Assembly: GCF_001029505.1 (NCBI RefSeq)
Contig: NZ_LEKH01000004.1
Span: 173,186-237,185, forward strand
Source of the DNA: Rubrobacter aplysinae
GTDB taxonomy: Bacteria > Actinomycetota > Rubrobacteria > Rubrobacterales > Rubrobacteraceae
Length of the DNA: 64,000 bases
Direction: 5' to 3'
Shown here piece by piece: positions 1-8,664 of this stretch (position 1 is the first letter of the stretch; each line of letters opens with the position of its first letter). Both the position numbers and the translations under genes were made by a program. The notes beneath the pieces were generated by a model. That model saw only the letters and a list, made by a program, of their open reading frames with translations. It searched no databases and was not told the origin of the DNA.

Positions 1-342
<342 letters not shown>

Positions 343-699
343 AGACAAGGCCAAAGCGCCACACCGCTACCCACAAGGTCCGCGAGAAGGCGTCCTGTAC
401 CATAAGCTCCGAACAAGACCAAGGCAGGGTTTGATCCACCGCCGCCCCGAGACGTAGATCGAGCAACTCGCTGCTCTCTAGCTCCTTCCGGACCCTCGCT
501 CTCCAGCGCGATGTGTTGGTCGCTTACCCGGAAGGCTTAATGGCATTTGCACCAGACACACTCCAGGATTACAGTGCAACAAAAGAGACATAAACCTCAG
601 GTACGGCCCGTGGCAATCCTGCACGAAAGGAGCACGGAACGGAGTTTCTGGGAGTTGTGCTAAGCACGACGGGGTCAACAGGTAAGGTAGGAGGTTATC
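343..699. other. Non-coding stretch between acyl-CoA dehydrogenase and haloperoxidase genes
   Basis: About 357 bases with no convincing gene. The short open frames here have no ribosome binding site and no recognisable protein. The only structure I see is an 11-bp perfect inverted repeat, GTGCT-A-AGCAC at 657-667, about 30 bases before the haloperoxidase start; it could be an operator or chance. Confidence 0.5.
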
Positions 700-2532
700 G
701 TGGGTTCACGCCGGGACAAGGCTCTGGAGATTCGCCGGGGCGCCGCGGGGATCGCCGCTTCGCGCTCGCACCCCGAGCATCGCGGCAACGGCGACGAGCA
801 GCGTTACCGCCGCGATGTGAACAGGAATGGCACCGAGCGCAACGAGCCAAGCTACATAGGCAACTTCACCAAGTGCCTGCCGCACGACGCCGAAGGGTTC
901 GTGCTCGACCCGCGAGACTACGAGGAGTGGGTGCGGGCCATAGACTCCGGAGACCCCAGGGACTTCCGGGGGCTGCGTATAGGGCCGGGGCCGTTCCAGG
1001 CTCACGGGGACTTCGAGTATAAGCCGGATGGCACGCCGCAGCTAAACTGGTCGGCGAGCTATCAGGGGCTACCGGACGGTCCCGGCGTACGAGCCTGGGA
1101 GAGCCAGGGAGCGGGGCTGACCTACGACCTCGAAGGCCCGGATGCCCAGGCGGTGACCATGCCGCCCTGCCCCTCGCTTGAGAGCCAGGAGCTAATAGCC
1201 GAGATGGGCGAGGTCTACTGGCAGGCCCTGTGCCGGGACGTACCATTCGCCAATTGGGACTCTGACTCCACGATAGATGCGGCGCGTAACTCCCTCAAGC
1301 GCCTGTGGTGGTTCCGCCGCGACCAGACGTTGAATTTGGACGGTACGACCGACGTGCTGCCGGAGTCGCTTGCCCGCAGGCGCATCCTGAGCGAGGATGG
1401 CAGCGACGCCGTTCCTAAGGAGAAGCTCTTCCGCGGGGTCGCTCCGGGCGAGCAGGAGGGGCCATACCTCTCGCAGTTCCTGCTGATTGGCAATGGCGGG
1501 ATCAACTCGGGCGACACCGCGCACACCATCTCTGACGGCATGATCTCCTACGGCGCGCTACGCACGGATCAGCGCGTGCGGGTGGCCACCTCGGACGACT
1601 ACCTGACCGATTGGGGCGAGTGGCTGGACGTCCAAAACGGCGCGGACACCAGGGGGCGCGAGAGCTACGCCTCGGGCTCCTCTGGCTACCGTTTCATCGC
1701 CACCCCACGGGATCTCGCAACGTACGTCCACTATGACGCGTTGTACGAAGCCTACCTGAACGCCTGTCTGATCCTGCTCGGCCTGAAAGCTCCGTTCGAC
1801 CCGGGACTGCCTTTCCGTGGTCCCGACTACATAGACAAGCAGCAGGGCTTCGCCCAGTTTGGCGGCCCGCACATATTGACCCTCTTGACAGAGGTAGCCA
1901 CCCGGGCTCTAAAAGCGGTCCGGTACCAGAAGTTCAACGTCCACCGGCGTCTGCGGCCAGAGGCTGTGGGCGGCTGGATGTACCAGCGCCAAAACGGTGG
2001 CCCGGTGACCCGACAACGGCTCGCCACCCTGGAGAACATGCAGAATGCGTTCGCGGGTTCATCCGGTATAGGCTTGAGGCTCGACACCGCGAACGGGGCG
2101 AACGGCAACTGGCTCTTGCCGATGGCCTTCCCCGAGGGCTCTCCGGCGCACCCCTCCTATGGGGCCGGTCATGCAACCGTGGCTGGAGCCTGCGTCACCC
2201 TGTTGAAAGCCTGGTTCGACTCCGGCTGGGAGCTCGAGGACGGGTCCGGCAATCCTATTGCGTACGAGCCGCTCTCAGACGGCAGCGCCCTCGCCGACGT
2301 AAGCGGCACGCTCACGGCCCCTCTGACCGTCGAGGGCGAGCTGAACAAGGTAGGCGCGAACATCGCCATCGGCCGGGACTGGGCCGGAGTCCACTACTAC
2401 ACGGACTACTACGAGTCCTTCAGGATGGGTGAGCAGGTGGCAGTCGGGCTACTAGAGGAGCAGAGGCTCACCTACCAGGAGAACTTCTCGCTCACCGTAC
2501 CGCTCTTCGACGGGTCGGCCGTGAGGGTCTGA
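700..2532 (+). CDS. Vanadium-dependent haloperoxidase (PAP2-fold)
   Basis: A 610-aa protein with the vanadate-binding motifs of the bacterial vanadium haloperoxidase/PAP2 superfamily in order: YQKFNVHRRLRPEA (Lys and Arg contacting vanadate), HPSYGAGHATVAGA (Ser/Gly/His phosphatase-like loop) and IGRDWAGVHYYTD (Arg plus the apical His ligand). The reaction would be peroxide-dependent halide oxidation; related acid phosphatase activity is an alternative the sequence cannot exclude. The start is a GTG at 700 with TAGGAGGT six to fourteen bases upstream. There is no obvious signal peptide. It converges tail to tail with the DUF4242 gene three bases downstream, so the two are not co-transcribed. 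Halide specificity cannot be read from the sequence. Confidence 0.9.
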   Translation: MGSRRDKALEIRRGAAGIAASRSHPEHRGNGDEQRYRRDVNRNGTERNEPSYIGNFTKCLPHDAEGFVLDPRDYEEWVRAIDSGDPRDFRGLRIGPGPFQAHGDFEYKPDGTPQLNWSASYQGLPDGPGVRAWESQGAGLTYDLEGPDAQAVTMPPCPSLESQELIAEMGEVYWQALCRDVPFANWDSDSTIDAARNSLKRLWWFRRDQTLNLDGTTDVLPESLARRRILSEDGSDAVPKEKLFRGVAPGEQEGPYLSQFLLIGNGGINSGDTAHTISDGMISYGALRTDQRVRVATSDDYLTDWGEWLDVQNGADTRGRESYASGSSGYRFIATPRDLATYVHYDALYEAYLNACLILLGLKAPFDPGLPFRGPDYIDKQQGFAQFGGPHILTLLTEVATRALKAVRYQKFNVHRRLRPEAVGGWMYQRQNGGPVTRQRLATLENMQNAFAGSSGIGLRLDTANGANGNWLLPMAFPEGSPAHPSYGAGHATVAGACVTLLKAWFDSGWELEDGSGNPIAYEPLSDGSALADVSGTLTAPLTVEGELNKVGANIAIGRDWAGVHYYTDYYESFRMGEQVAVGLLEEQRLTYQENFSLTVPLFDGSAVRV

Positions 2533-2535
2533 TCC

Positions 2536-2799
2536 CTACCGGAACATCGAGGGTTCCAGCTCGCGCACCACCGAGCACCGGTCTATGGGGAGATCGGCCA
2601 GGCGGGCGTGCTCGTACACCAGCTCCACGCTCGGGGACTCGTACTCGCAGTAGAGCTTGCCTTCCTCGGCGGAGTAGTAGGATCGGATCCAACGCACCCC
2701 CGGCAACTGGTCTAGAGCTTCCAGGGACTTGAGCGCGGAGGCTTCTATCTTCTCCTCCGATACCTCTCCGACCGTCCGAACCAGAATGTACTTCGGCAT
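2536..2799 (-). CDS. DUF4242 (nickel-binding SCO4226-like) small protein
   Basis: An 87-aa cytosolic protein beginning MPKYILVRTVGE. It has the family layout: an N-terminal beta strand, a central Pro-Gly-Val-Arg-Trp segment ending in SYYSAEEGKLYCEYES, then an EHARLADLP helix. This matches DUF4242, a ferredoxin-like alpha/beta fold represented by the Streptomyces nickel-binding protein SCO4226. The start codon directly abuts the stop of the large BTAD regulator (positions 2799 and 2800), so the two are almost certainly one transcript, with this gene last. Metal binding and function here are inferred from the family only. Confidence 0.82.
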   Translation of the reverse strand: MPKYILVRTVGEVSEEKIEASALKSLEALDQLPGVRWIRSYYSAEEGKLYCEYESPSVELVYEHARLADLPIDRCSVVRELEPSMFR

Positions 2800-5700
2800 C
2801 TAGCCTCTCCTCTCCACGATTGACGGACCTACCGTTGCCTTTTTCAACTCTTCCTCTTTCGACGCGGCTTCTTCGTGAGTGCCCCGAGCGCCTTCCACGT
2901 CTCCCAGGGTCTCGTAGGTTCTGGAGATGTCCCGGAGAGCGCCGACTTCGCCTTCCCTGTCTCCGAGCCTCCGGCGCAGGCGCAGCGAGCGTTTCAGACA
3001 GGAGAGGGCGCTCGAATGGTGTCCGAGCTCCCCGTGACTCTCCGCCAGGCTGGTGAGAACGTAAGCCTCGGCCTGAGAGTCTCCCAGCTCCCGCATTCGC
3101 TCTATCGCCCCCTTGCTACACCGGACGGATTCCCTGAGGCGGCCCAGGCCGCGATAGACGACGCCCAGGCTGGCCAGGGCTGCCGCCGTATGCTCCGGTT
3201 CGCCGTGCTCTCCGGCGAGGTCCAGGGCCTCCTCGTAGTAACGGGCGGACTCTTCCGGGGCTCCCATCTTCCAGCGCAGACCGGCCAGGTCCATCAGGAC
3301 CTTCCGTAGATGCCCGGATTCCTCCAGCCCACGATACGTCTCGGCGGCGGCTTCGTAGGCGTCTAACGCCTCTGCCGGACAATCGAGAGAGAAGTGGAGC
3401 ACGGTACCGAGCAGGAATAGGGCTTCCGCTTTGCCGGAGAGATCCTCGGCCAGGCCGGAACCCTCACAGGCCCTCTGCAGGAGCCCGGCCGCCTGCCTAT
3501 AGGTCTCCGCCGCGCCGGAGGCATCCCCTTCTCGTTCCAAGCAGACGCCGACTCCTATGAGCGCGTATCCCTCGTCCCGGGTGTAGCCCGTATCCTGGGA
3601 GAGGCGGGCGGCGGCGCGGAAATGCCCGAGCGCCTCTTCCGGGGATTCGAGGCTCAGGTAGATATTGCCGCAGTTAAGATGCCCGGTGAAATGCAGGTTC
3701 TTGACCCCGGACTTCTCTAACAGCGCCAGACCTTTGTGGTGGAGCGCGAGCGAGGCCTGGAGGTCTCCTCGCTCGCGGTGGATGTTCGCTACCTGATTTA
3801 TCTTGAAAGACTCGCCGAGCTTGTCTCCCAGCTCCCTGTCGAGCTGAAGAGCTTCCTCCGCCCAGCGCAGGGCGCTCTCGTAGTCGCCCATCTTGCGATA
3901 CACCTGGGTTATGTTGTTGGCGTCCCCGGACTCGGCCTGTCTATAGCCGAGGCTGCGGTGTATCCAGAGCGCCTGCAGGTTCGCCTCCAGCGCGCCCGCG
4001 TGATCTTGGTTCCTCCAGCGCGCGTAGCCCAGCTCCCGGTGCGCCCGGGCCTCCCCGGCCATGTCGCCCAGCTCCCGGAAGATCTCCACCGCGGCCCGCC
4101 CGGACTCCGCGGCGGCTTCCGGGTTCGTGACCATGAGGATACCGATACGCCGGATGTGGGCTTCCGCGATCTTGTCCCGGTCTCCCAGATGGTTCGCAAG
4201 CTCGAAAAGCTCCTGCACCGCCGCCGTGCGCTCTTCCCACCGATCCAGGTGCTCGATAAGAACTTCCCGCGCGGCGAGCAGCTCGAACCGCGTCTCCCCG
4301 GAGCCTGGCACCTTCTCCGTGATCTCCAGCGCCCGGTCGTAGTCTCTTACGGCGGTCTCCCAGGTGTGGCTCCCCGCCGCCTTCCGCGCCGCCCGCACTA
4401 GGCTATCCAGCGCCGGCCGCCACTCTTCCGCCTGCACGTAGTGGTGGGCGAGCTCCGCCGGCTCGCCGTCCTCCTCTTCCAGAGCCCGCGCCACCCGGAG
4501 GTGCAGCATCCGGCGCACGGGCTCGTCTGTAGCCCCGTAGAGCGCCTGGCGCAGCTTGTCGTGCGAGAACTGGTAGCTCTGGAAGCTCTCGACGACCATG
4601 CCGGAGCCTATAAGCGGTTTTATAGTGTCGAAGATCTCGAACTCCCCGCGCCCCACGACCCGGCACAGGAGCCCGAGGTCGCAGCCGCGCCCGACGACGG
4701 CGACGACCTCCAGCAGCTCCCGAGCCTCCTCGTTCAGGCCGCCGAAGCGGGCCTGAATGAGGGAGCGCACCCCCGAGGGCAGCGCGCTCTCCTGTAACAC
4801 CTCGCCCTTTAGCCCCGAGATGCGCCGCCGGTCGTCTATCTCTACGGCCCCGGACTCTATGAGCCAGCGCAGATACTCCACGGCGTAGAACGGGTTACCC
4901 TCCGACTCCCGGTACACGAACTCCGCGAGCGGTTGCAGATCCCCGAACGACTTGCGGGACATGCGGACGAGCATCCGGGTGACGTCTTCTAGCTCGAGAC
5001 GGTCCAGGCTGATCCTGTCGAGAGCCCGCCTCTCATCCAGCTTCTCCAGCCACTCCGATAACTCCGGCGCTTGTTCGCGGCGGTAGGTCAGGACCAGCAT
5101 TACCTTCTCGCCGGAGATCCGCTTTGCCAGGTAGGATAGAAAGTCCAGCGTTGCGGGGTCCGCCCACTGGAGGTCGTCTATGAACAGGATCAAGCCTTCG
5201 CCCGAGGCCTCGCGCAGAAGTGTCCCCGCCAACTCCTGATACATGCGCGCGGCGCCCTGGGGCCGGTCGGTCCAGGGGTAGTCTGGAGTCGCTTCGTGGC
5301 TCTCGGATAGCTCGGGGACCGCCTCCGCCACGCTCTCGGCTTTCCCGAGCGCATCCACTACCGGCTCCAGCGGTGGGCCAAGCTCCCGCTCGTAGCAGCG
5401 TCCCCGGAGGACGTGGACGCCCCGGGAACGGGCATAGCCCAGAAACTCTTCCGCAAGCCTCGTCTTCCCGACCCCGGCCTCGCCCTCGACCGCGATGGTA
5501 CTCCCGCTGCCGAGCAGAGCCTGCCTCAACCGTTCGGCGAGCACCCCGTGCTCCCCGTCGCGGCCCACGAAATGTGTCCGGCTGAGGGAGTAGGGGAGTC
5601 TCAGGGGACGGCGTGGTTTGGGGTACCGCCGCAGCTCATCCACGCCCGGCACGTCCCGGGCCTCTATCTGGGATTTGAGACGTTCCAGGTCCGCCGAAGG

Positions 5701-6447
5701 GATGGCGCCCAGAGCCTGTCTCAGCATCCTGGAGTAGTCGCGAAAGGCTCTGAGAGCCAGGTTCTGCTCTCCGGCGCAGTAGTGATACAACATTAAGCGC
5801 CGGTGGATGTCTTCCCCGTACCCGTCCAGGGTCAGCGCCTGCTTGCAGGACTCTACAGCCTCGGAGTAACGGCCTTTTAGCGCCAGGCACTCGGAGAGTT
5901 CCGAACACAACGTTAGCTCGCGCTCCTTCAACCGGTCCCTGGCCTCTATCGCCCACTCCTCGTAGGGCTCCTCGGCCAGAAACTCTCCCCGCGCGTAACC
6001 GAGTGCCGCCCGGTACTCGCGGATGGCATCATCCACTCTCTCGGCCTGCCGGGCCTCGTCGGCCCGCCGTCCGTGCCGCTCGAACTCCCAGGCGTCGACC
6101 TCGCAGTCAGCATCGCTGTTGAACGAGTAACCGGGCCGCTTCTGGTGGATGTAGCTTGAGGCCGAGCCGTGCCCGAGATCCGGCTCCAGCGCCCGTCTGA
6201 GCAGGCTTACCGTTACCCGGAGGCTGCGTTCTGCGGCATCCGGGGTCAGGCCGGACCATAGAGCATCAATGATCTCGTCTCTGGAGAACACGTGTCCGGG
6301 GCGGGTCAGGAGCAGCTTCAACAACGAGCGAGTCTTCTGCCGCCCCCACTCTTTGCTACCGACGAGTTCTTCTCCACGCCGCACCCGGAACTCGCCGAAC
6401 AGGTTTATCTGCAGTCCCGCTTCCCTCACCCCTGGGGCCCCAAACAC
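2800..6447 (-). CDS. BTAD/SARP-type transcriptional activator with AAA ATPase and TPR repeats
   Basis: A 1215-aa regulator. Residues about 12-110 form an OmpR-type winged helix (LFGEFRVRRGEEL, then SLRVTVSLLRRAL). Residues about 115-262 form the bacterial transcriptional activation domain shared with SARPs (GEFLAEEPYEEWA, ending in an alpha-helical repeat bundle). An ATPase follows, with Walker A EGEAGVGKTR at about 321-330 and Walker B LILFIDDLQWAD at about 419-430. The C-terminal half (about 690-1200) is a long run of TPR repeats (for example AEEALQLDRELGDKLGES). This is the architecture of large AfsR/MalT-like activators, where the ATPase and TPRs sense a signal and the N-terminus binds DNA. 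Three direct-repeat boxes of SARP geometry lie downstream of its start (6577, 10912, 13865) and are likely targets. It is followed without a gap by the DUF4242 gene. Confidence 0.93.
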   Translation of the reverse strand: MFGAPGVREAGLQINLFGEFRVRRGEELVGSKEWGRQKTRSLLKLLLTRPGHVFSRDEIIDALWSGLTPDAAERSLRVTVSLLRRALEPDLGHGSASSYIHQKRPGYSFNSDADCEVDAWEFERHGRRADEARQAERVDDAIREYRAALGYARGEFLAEEPYEEWAIEARDRLKERELTLCSELSECLALKGRYSEAVESCKQALTLDGYGEDIHRRLMLYHYCAGEQNLALRAFRDYSRMLRQALGAIPSADLERLKSQIEARDVPGVDELRRYPKPRRPLRLPYSLSRTHFVGRDGEHGVLAERLRQALLGSGSTIAVEGEAGVGKTRLAEEFLGYARSRGVHVLRGRCYERELGPPLEPVVDALGKAESVAEAVPELSESHEATPDYPWTDRPQGAARMYQELAGTLLREASGEGLILFIDDLQWADPATLDFLSYLAKRISGEKVMLVLTYRREQAPELSEWLEKLDERRALDRISLDRLELEDVTRMLVRMSRKSFGDLQPLAEFVYRESEGNPFYAVEYLRWLIESGAVEIDDRRRISGLKGEVLQESALPSGVRSLIQARFGGLNEEARELLEVVAVVGRGCDLGLLCRVVGRGEFEIFDTIKPLIGSGMVVESFQSYQFSHDKLRQALYGATDEPVRRMLHLRVARALEEEDGEPAELAHHYVQAEEWRPALDSLVRAARKAAGSHTWETAVRDYDRALEITEKVPGSGETRFELLAAREVLIEHLDRWEERTAAVQELFELANHLGDRDKIAEAHIRRIGILMVTNPEAAAESGRAAVEIFRELGDMAGEARAHRELGYARWRNQDHAGALEANLQALWIHRSLGYRQAESGDANNITQVYRKMGDYESALRWAEEALQLDRELGDKLGESFKINQVANIHRERGDLQASLALHHKGLALLEKSGVKNLHFTGHLNCGNIYLSLESPEEALGHFRAAARLSQDTGYTRDEGYALIGVGVCLEREGDASGAAETYRQAAGLLQRACEGSGLAEDLSGKAEALFLLGTVLHFSLDCPAEALDAYEAAAETYRGLEESGHLRKVLMDLAGLRWKMGAPEESARYYEEALDLAGEHGEPEHTAAALASLGVVYRGLGRLRESVRCSKGAIERMRELGDSQAEAYVLTSLAESHGELGHHSSALSCLKRSLRLRRRLGDREGEVGALRDISRTYETLGDVEGARGTHEEAASKEEELKKATVGPSIVERRG

Positions 6448-6576
6448 ACAGGTATTGAGACATACGTTTCAAAGAGGATCATAGCACGATAGGTAGAGTT
6501 GCCGCACCCTATGAGCGGGTGGTTTTTGGCATCCTTTTAATCGGCTACCGGAGGCTCCGGCAGCAAACCTCCCTCT

Positions 6577-6609
6577 CGTAACAAATGCGTAACTTCAAAC
6601 GGTTAGCCT
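6577..6609 (+). promoter_or_regulatory. SARP-like direct-repeat promoter, copy A
   Basis: Heptamer CGTAACA at 6577-6583, a 4-base spacer, a second heptamer CGTAACT at 6588-6594 (period 11), nine bases, then TAGCCT at 6604-6609 as presumed -10. The same arrangement occurs at 10912 and 13865. Known SARPs bind direct heptamers with 11-bp periodicity just upstream of -10, and a BTAD regulator is encoded 130 bp away. Confidence 0.6.
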
Positions 6610-6682
6610 CCCGCATGGAGATGTTGGCGAGATCTGAGTAGGTAAGCGTTAGATATGCGCAAGTCCAGCCGACCGGGGCCGG

Positions 6683-6694
6683 GTCACCGGTGAC
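6683..6694. promoter_or_regulatory. Perfect 12-bp palindrome GTCACCGGTGAC
   Basis: A perfect dyad in the leader of the BenE-type transporter gene, about 200 bases before its start. Possible operator for a dimeric repressor; the cognate regulator is unknown. Confidence 0.35.
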
Positions 6695-6892
6695 TACCGT
6701 CGCTCCTCTATCCCACGTACGGAGGATTTCAAGACAATGAATGTGTCGTGGGAGCTAACTGACACCTGTTTCATCAGTAACGCAGTCCGTGCTTGTGTGA
6801 TCGCGTGAGATGCGAAACGTTCCGCTCCTGATCGGGAGTCCCGGTAGACGCAGGCTCAGTGCCGTCACGCTGGCCGGTACGGGACCCTTGTA

Positions 6893-8128
6893 ATGCTACT
6901 GCCAGGTACGCTCCGGCGTTGGCTGCCGGCTCTCGGCACCGCGGTCCCCCTCATCATCCTGCCCATCGCCGTGTTGAGCCTTCCATTGGCCGCGGCGAAG
7001 GAGATGGGCCTGTCGGAGAGGGAGACGGCGAGCTGGATCCTGGCACTGTACGGCCTTCCGGGCCTTTTGAGCCTGGTGCTTACCATCCGTTATCGTCAAC
7101 CGCTTCTTTTAACTGGAAACTTTTTCGTGCTCATCTTTATCGTCTCCCTCGGCAGCAGTCTCAGCTACCCGGAGCTTATCGGTGCCTCTGCCTTGGCGGG
7201 CGCTTGTGTAGTGCTACTCGGCGCGCTGGGTCTCACGAGGCGTCTTGCGGACTGGATACCGGCTCCGATAGTGTTCGGTCTCCTCGCCGGTGCCGTCATG
7301 TCCTTTGTCTCGGACATCTTTGGTTTTCTGGGCGAGGCGCCGGTGCTGATCGGCGGCACCGTCCTGGCCTATTTCTTGAGCCTTCGTATACTTGGATCTC
7401 GTTTACCCGCTATCCTGCCGGCGCTCATTGCGGGTCTCGCCATCGCCGCACTAGCCGGACACCTGGGAGGGGCGTCTACACGCCCATCGTCGCCGGTGGC
7501 CGTACTCACGGTTCCAGAGTTTTCGGTGCAGGCTATCGCTACCGCCACCCCGGTACTCGTCATCATAATCACGCTCCAGTCGAATCTGCCTTCGATGGTC
7601 TTTTTGCAGAACGAGGGTTACCGTCCGCCCGAGCGTGTGGTCAACAACGTGAGTGGGATGGGTACGCTCCTGGGATCGCTACTCGGCCCGGCCGCGGTCT
7701 CTCTTTCGCTACCGGTCACGGCACTCGTAGCCGGACCGGACGCCGGCGAGCATCAGTACCGCCAGCGGGCCGTATACCTGGCGAGTGGAGCAGTGGTACT
7801 GGTCGCGCTGCTGGCCGGCATCGCCGCGGAGATACCGGAGATCATCCCTCTACCGCTGCTCCTTACGCTCGCAGGGTTGGCGGCGGTGGGCGTGCTGGCA
7901 AACGCGCTGCAGGAGATCACCCGCGGACCTTTGCTGCTCGGGCCTCTGTTCGCGTTTGCTATCGCTCTCTCGGATATCTCACTACTCGGCTTCGGGCCCT
8001 TTTTCTGGGCGCTCGCCATTGGCACAGGCATCTCGTTTTTGCTCGAACGAGACGAGCTGCAAGAGTTGCGCTCACCCGTGCCCGTGGCAGGGGGACGTTC
8101 AAAATCGCAGGGGGGAGCAACAAAGTGA
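6893..8128 (+). CDS. benE: BenE-family benzoate/H+ symporter-like membrane transporter
   Basis: A 411-aa integral membrane protein with about 11-12 hydrophobic segments spread over residues 10-390. The fold-specific features match BenE (benzoate:proton symporter, APC-like seven-plus-seven repeat): WIPAPIVFGLLAGAVMSF, a central NLPSMVFLQNEGYRPPERVVN segment and GSLLGPAAVSLSLPVTALVAG. These central motifs correspond to the discontinuous helices of the family. The start is an ATG at 6893 in the context CCCTTGTAATG, with no strong Shine-Dalgarno sequence. No aromatic-catabolic genes lie beside it, so the substrate may not be benzoate. The C-terminal tail (GRSKSQGGATK) is hydrophilic and cytoplasmic. 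Confidence 0.8.
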   Translation: MLLPGTLRRWLPALGTAVPLIILPIAVLSLPLAAAKEMGLSERETASWILALYGLPGLLSLVLTIRYRQPLLLTGNFFVLIFIVSLGSSLSYPELIGASALAGACVVLLGALGLTRRLADWIPAPIVFGLLAGAVMSFVSDIFGFLGEAPVLIGGTVLAYFLSLRILGSRLPAILPALIAGLAIAALAGHLGGASTRPSSPVAVLTVPEFSVQAIATATPVLVIIITLQSNLPSMVFLQNEGYRPPERVVNNVSGMGTLLGSLLGPAAVSLSLPVTALVAGPDAGEHQYRQRAVYLASGAVVLVALLAGIAAEIPEIIPLPLLLTLAGLAAVGVLANALQEITRGPLLLGPLFAFAIALSDISLLGFGPFFWALAIGTGISFLLERDELQELRSPVPVAGGRSKSQGGATK

Positions 8129-8224
8129 ACTGCTGCTGTGTAGAGCAATGGCAATACTCTGATACACGCCCCGGTGGCTTCGTCGAACAACAAGCTGCGG
8201 CAATCCTGTGTCCTCACGCGGAGG

Positions 8225-8662
8225 CTATCTAGCGGCTCTTCTATACGAGGCTTTTCCCGGCAGCGTCGTGGCAAGCCCGAGTTCGTGGGCCAGTCTAGCT
8301 CCTGCCTCGCCGCCCAGGGCGAAGGCTATCCACTCAAGAGCGTCCCTCTGGCGATCGGTGCTGCGGGCGCGGACTCGGGCTACATTATCCAGGCGCTCGG
8401 CGAAAATCCTGCGCTCGCAGGAAGGCTCGTCGCAGAAGAACTTCCGCACCTGAACCCGTAAACGCATCGAACTCCTGGAGCACGGCAGGTCGGCCAGAGT
8501 GCGGGTGTAGAGACCATGAATGCGACGTGAAGAATGCTTGCAAACCGGGCAAATAGCGGCGCTGCTAGTCGTTGAGGCGTGGATAGTAAAGCCTCGATCA
8601 TCGAGCACGATCTCCTCTACGTGTAAACCCTCCGGCACAGCGAAGGAAGCGAAAGGTCTCAT
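8225..8662 (-). pseudogene. ISL3-family transposase, N-terminal remnant
   Basis: 145 codons, against roughly 400 or more in intact ISL3 transposases. The N-terminal zinc-binding part is clear: CPVCKHSSRRIHGLYTRTL, then RVQVRKFFCDEPSCERRIFAE, with four cysteines. The HTH region begins (QRDALEWIAFALGGEAGARL) and then homology stops near residue 133 and an unrelated tail runs to a stop. The DDE catalytic domain is missing, so this is a dead IS fragment. It starts with AGGAGATAGCC-ATG two bases beyond the stop of the glycosyltransferase, on the same strand. I could not find the matching terminal inverted repeats, so the IS boundaries are undefined. Confidence 0.82.
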
Positions 8663-8664
8663 GG

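Larger units (their letters stand above)
6448..6892. other. Divergent intergenic region between BTAD regulator and BenE-type transporter
   Basis: 445 bases with no convincing protein gene. It holds a SARP-like direct-repeat promoter (6577-6609, plus strand) and a perfect 12-bp palindrome (6683-6694). An 8-codon open frame beginning at 6615, five bases after the presumed -10, could be a leaderless leader peptide. If transcription begins at the box, the transporter mRNA would carry a leader of about 275 nt. Confidence 0.5.

Noticed and set aside
6859..8232. A 457-codon plus-strand open frame overlapping the BenE-type gene
   Set aside because: Arg/Gly/His-rich out-of-frame translation; the 411-aa frame gives a clean multi-pass membrane protein.
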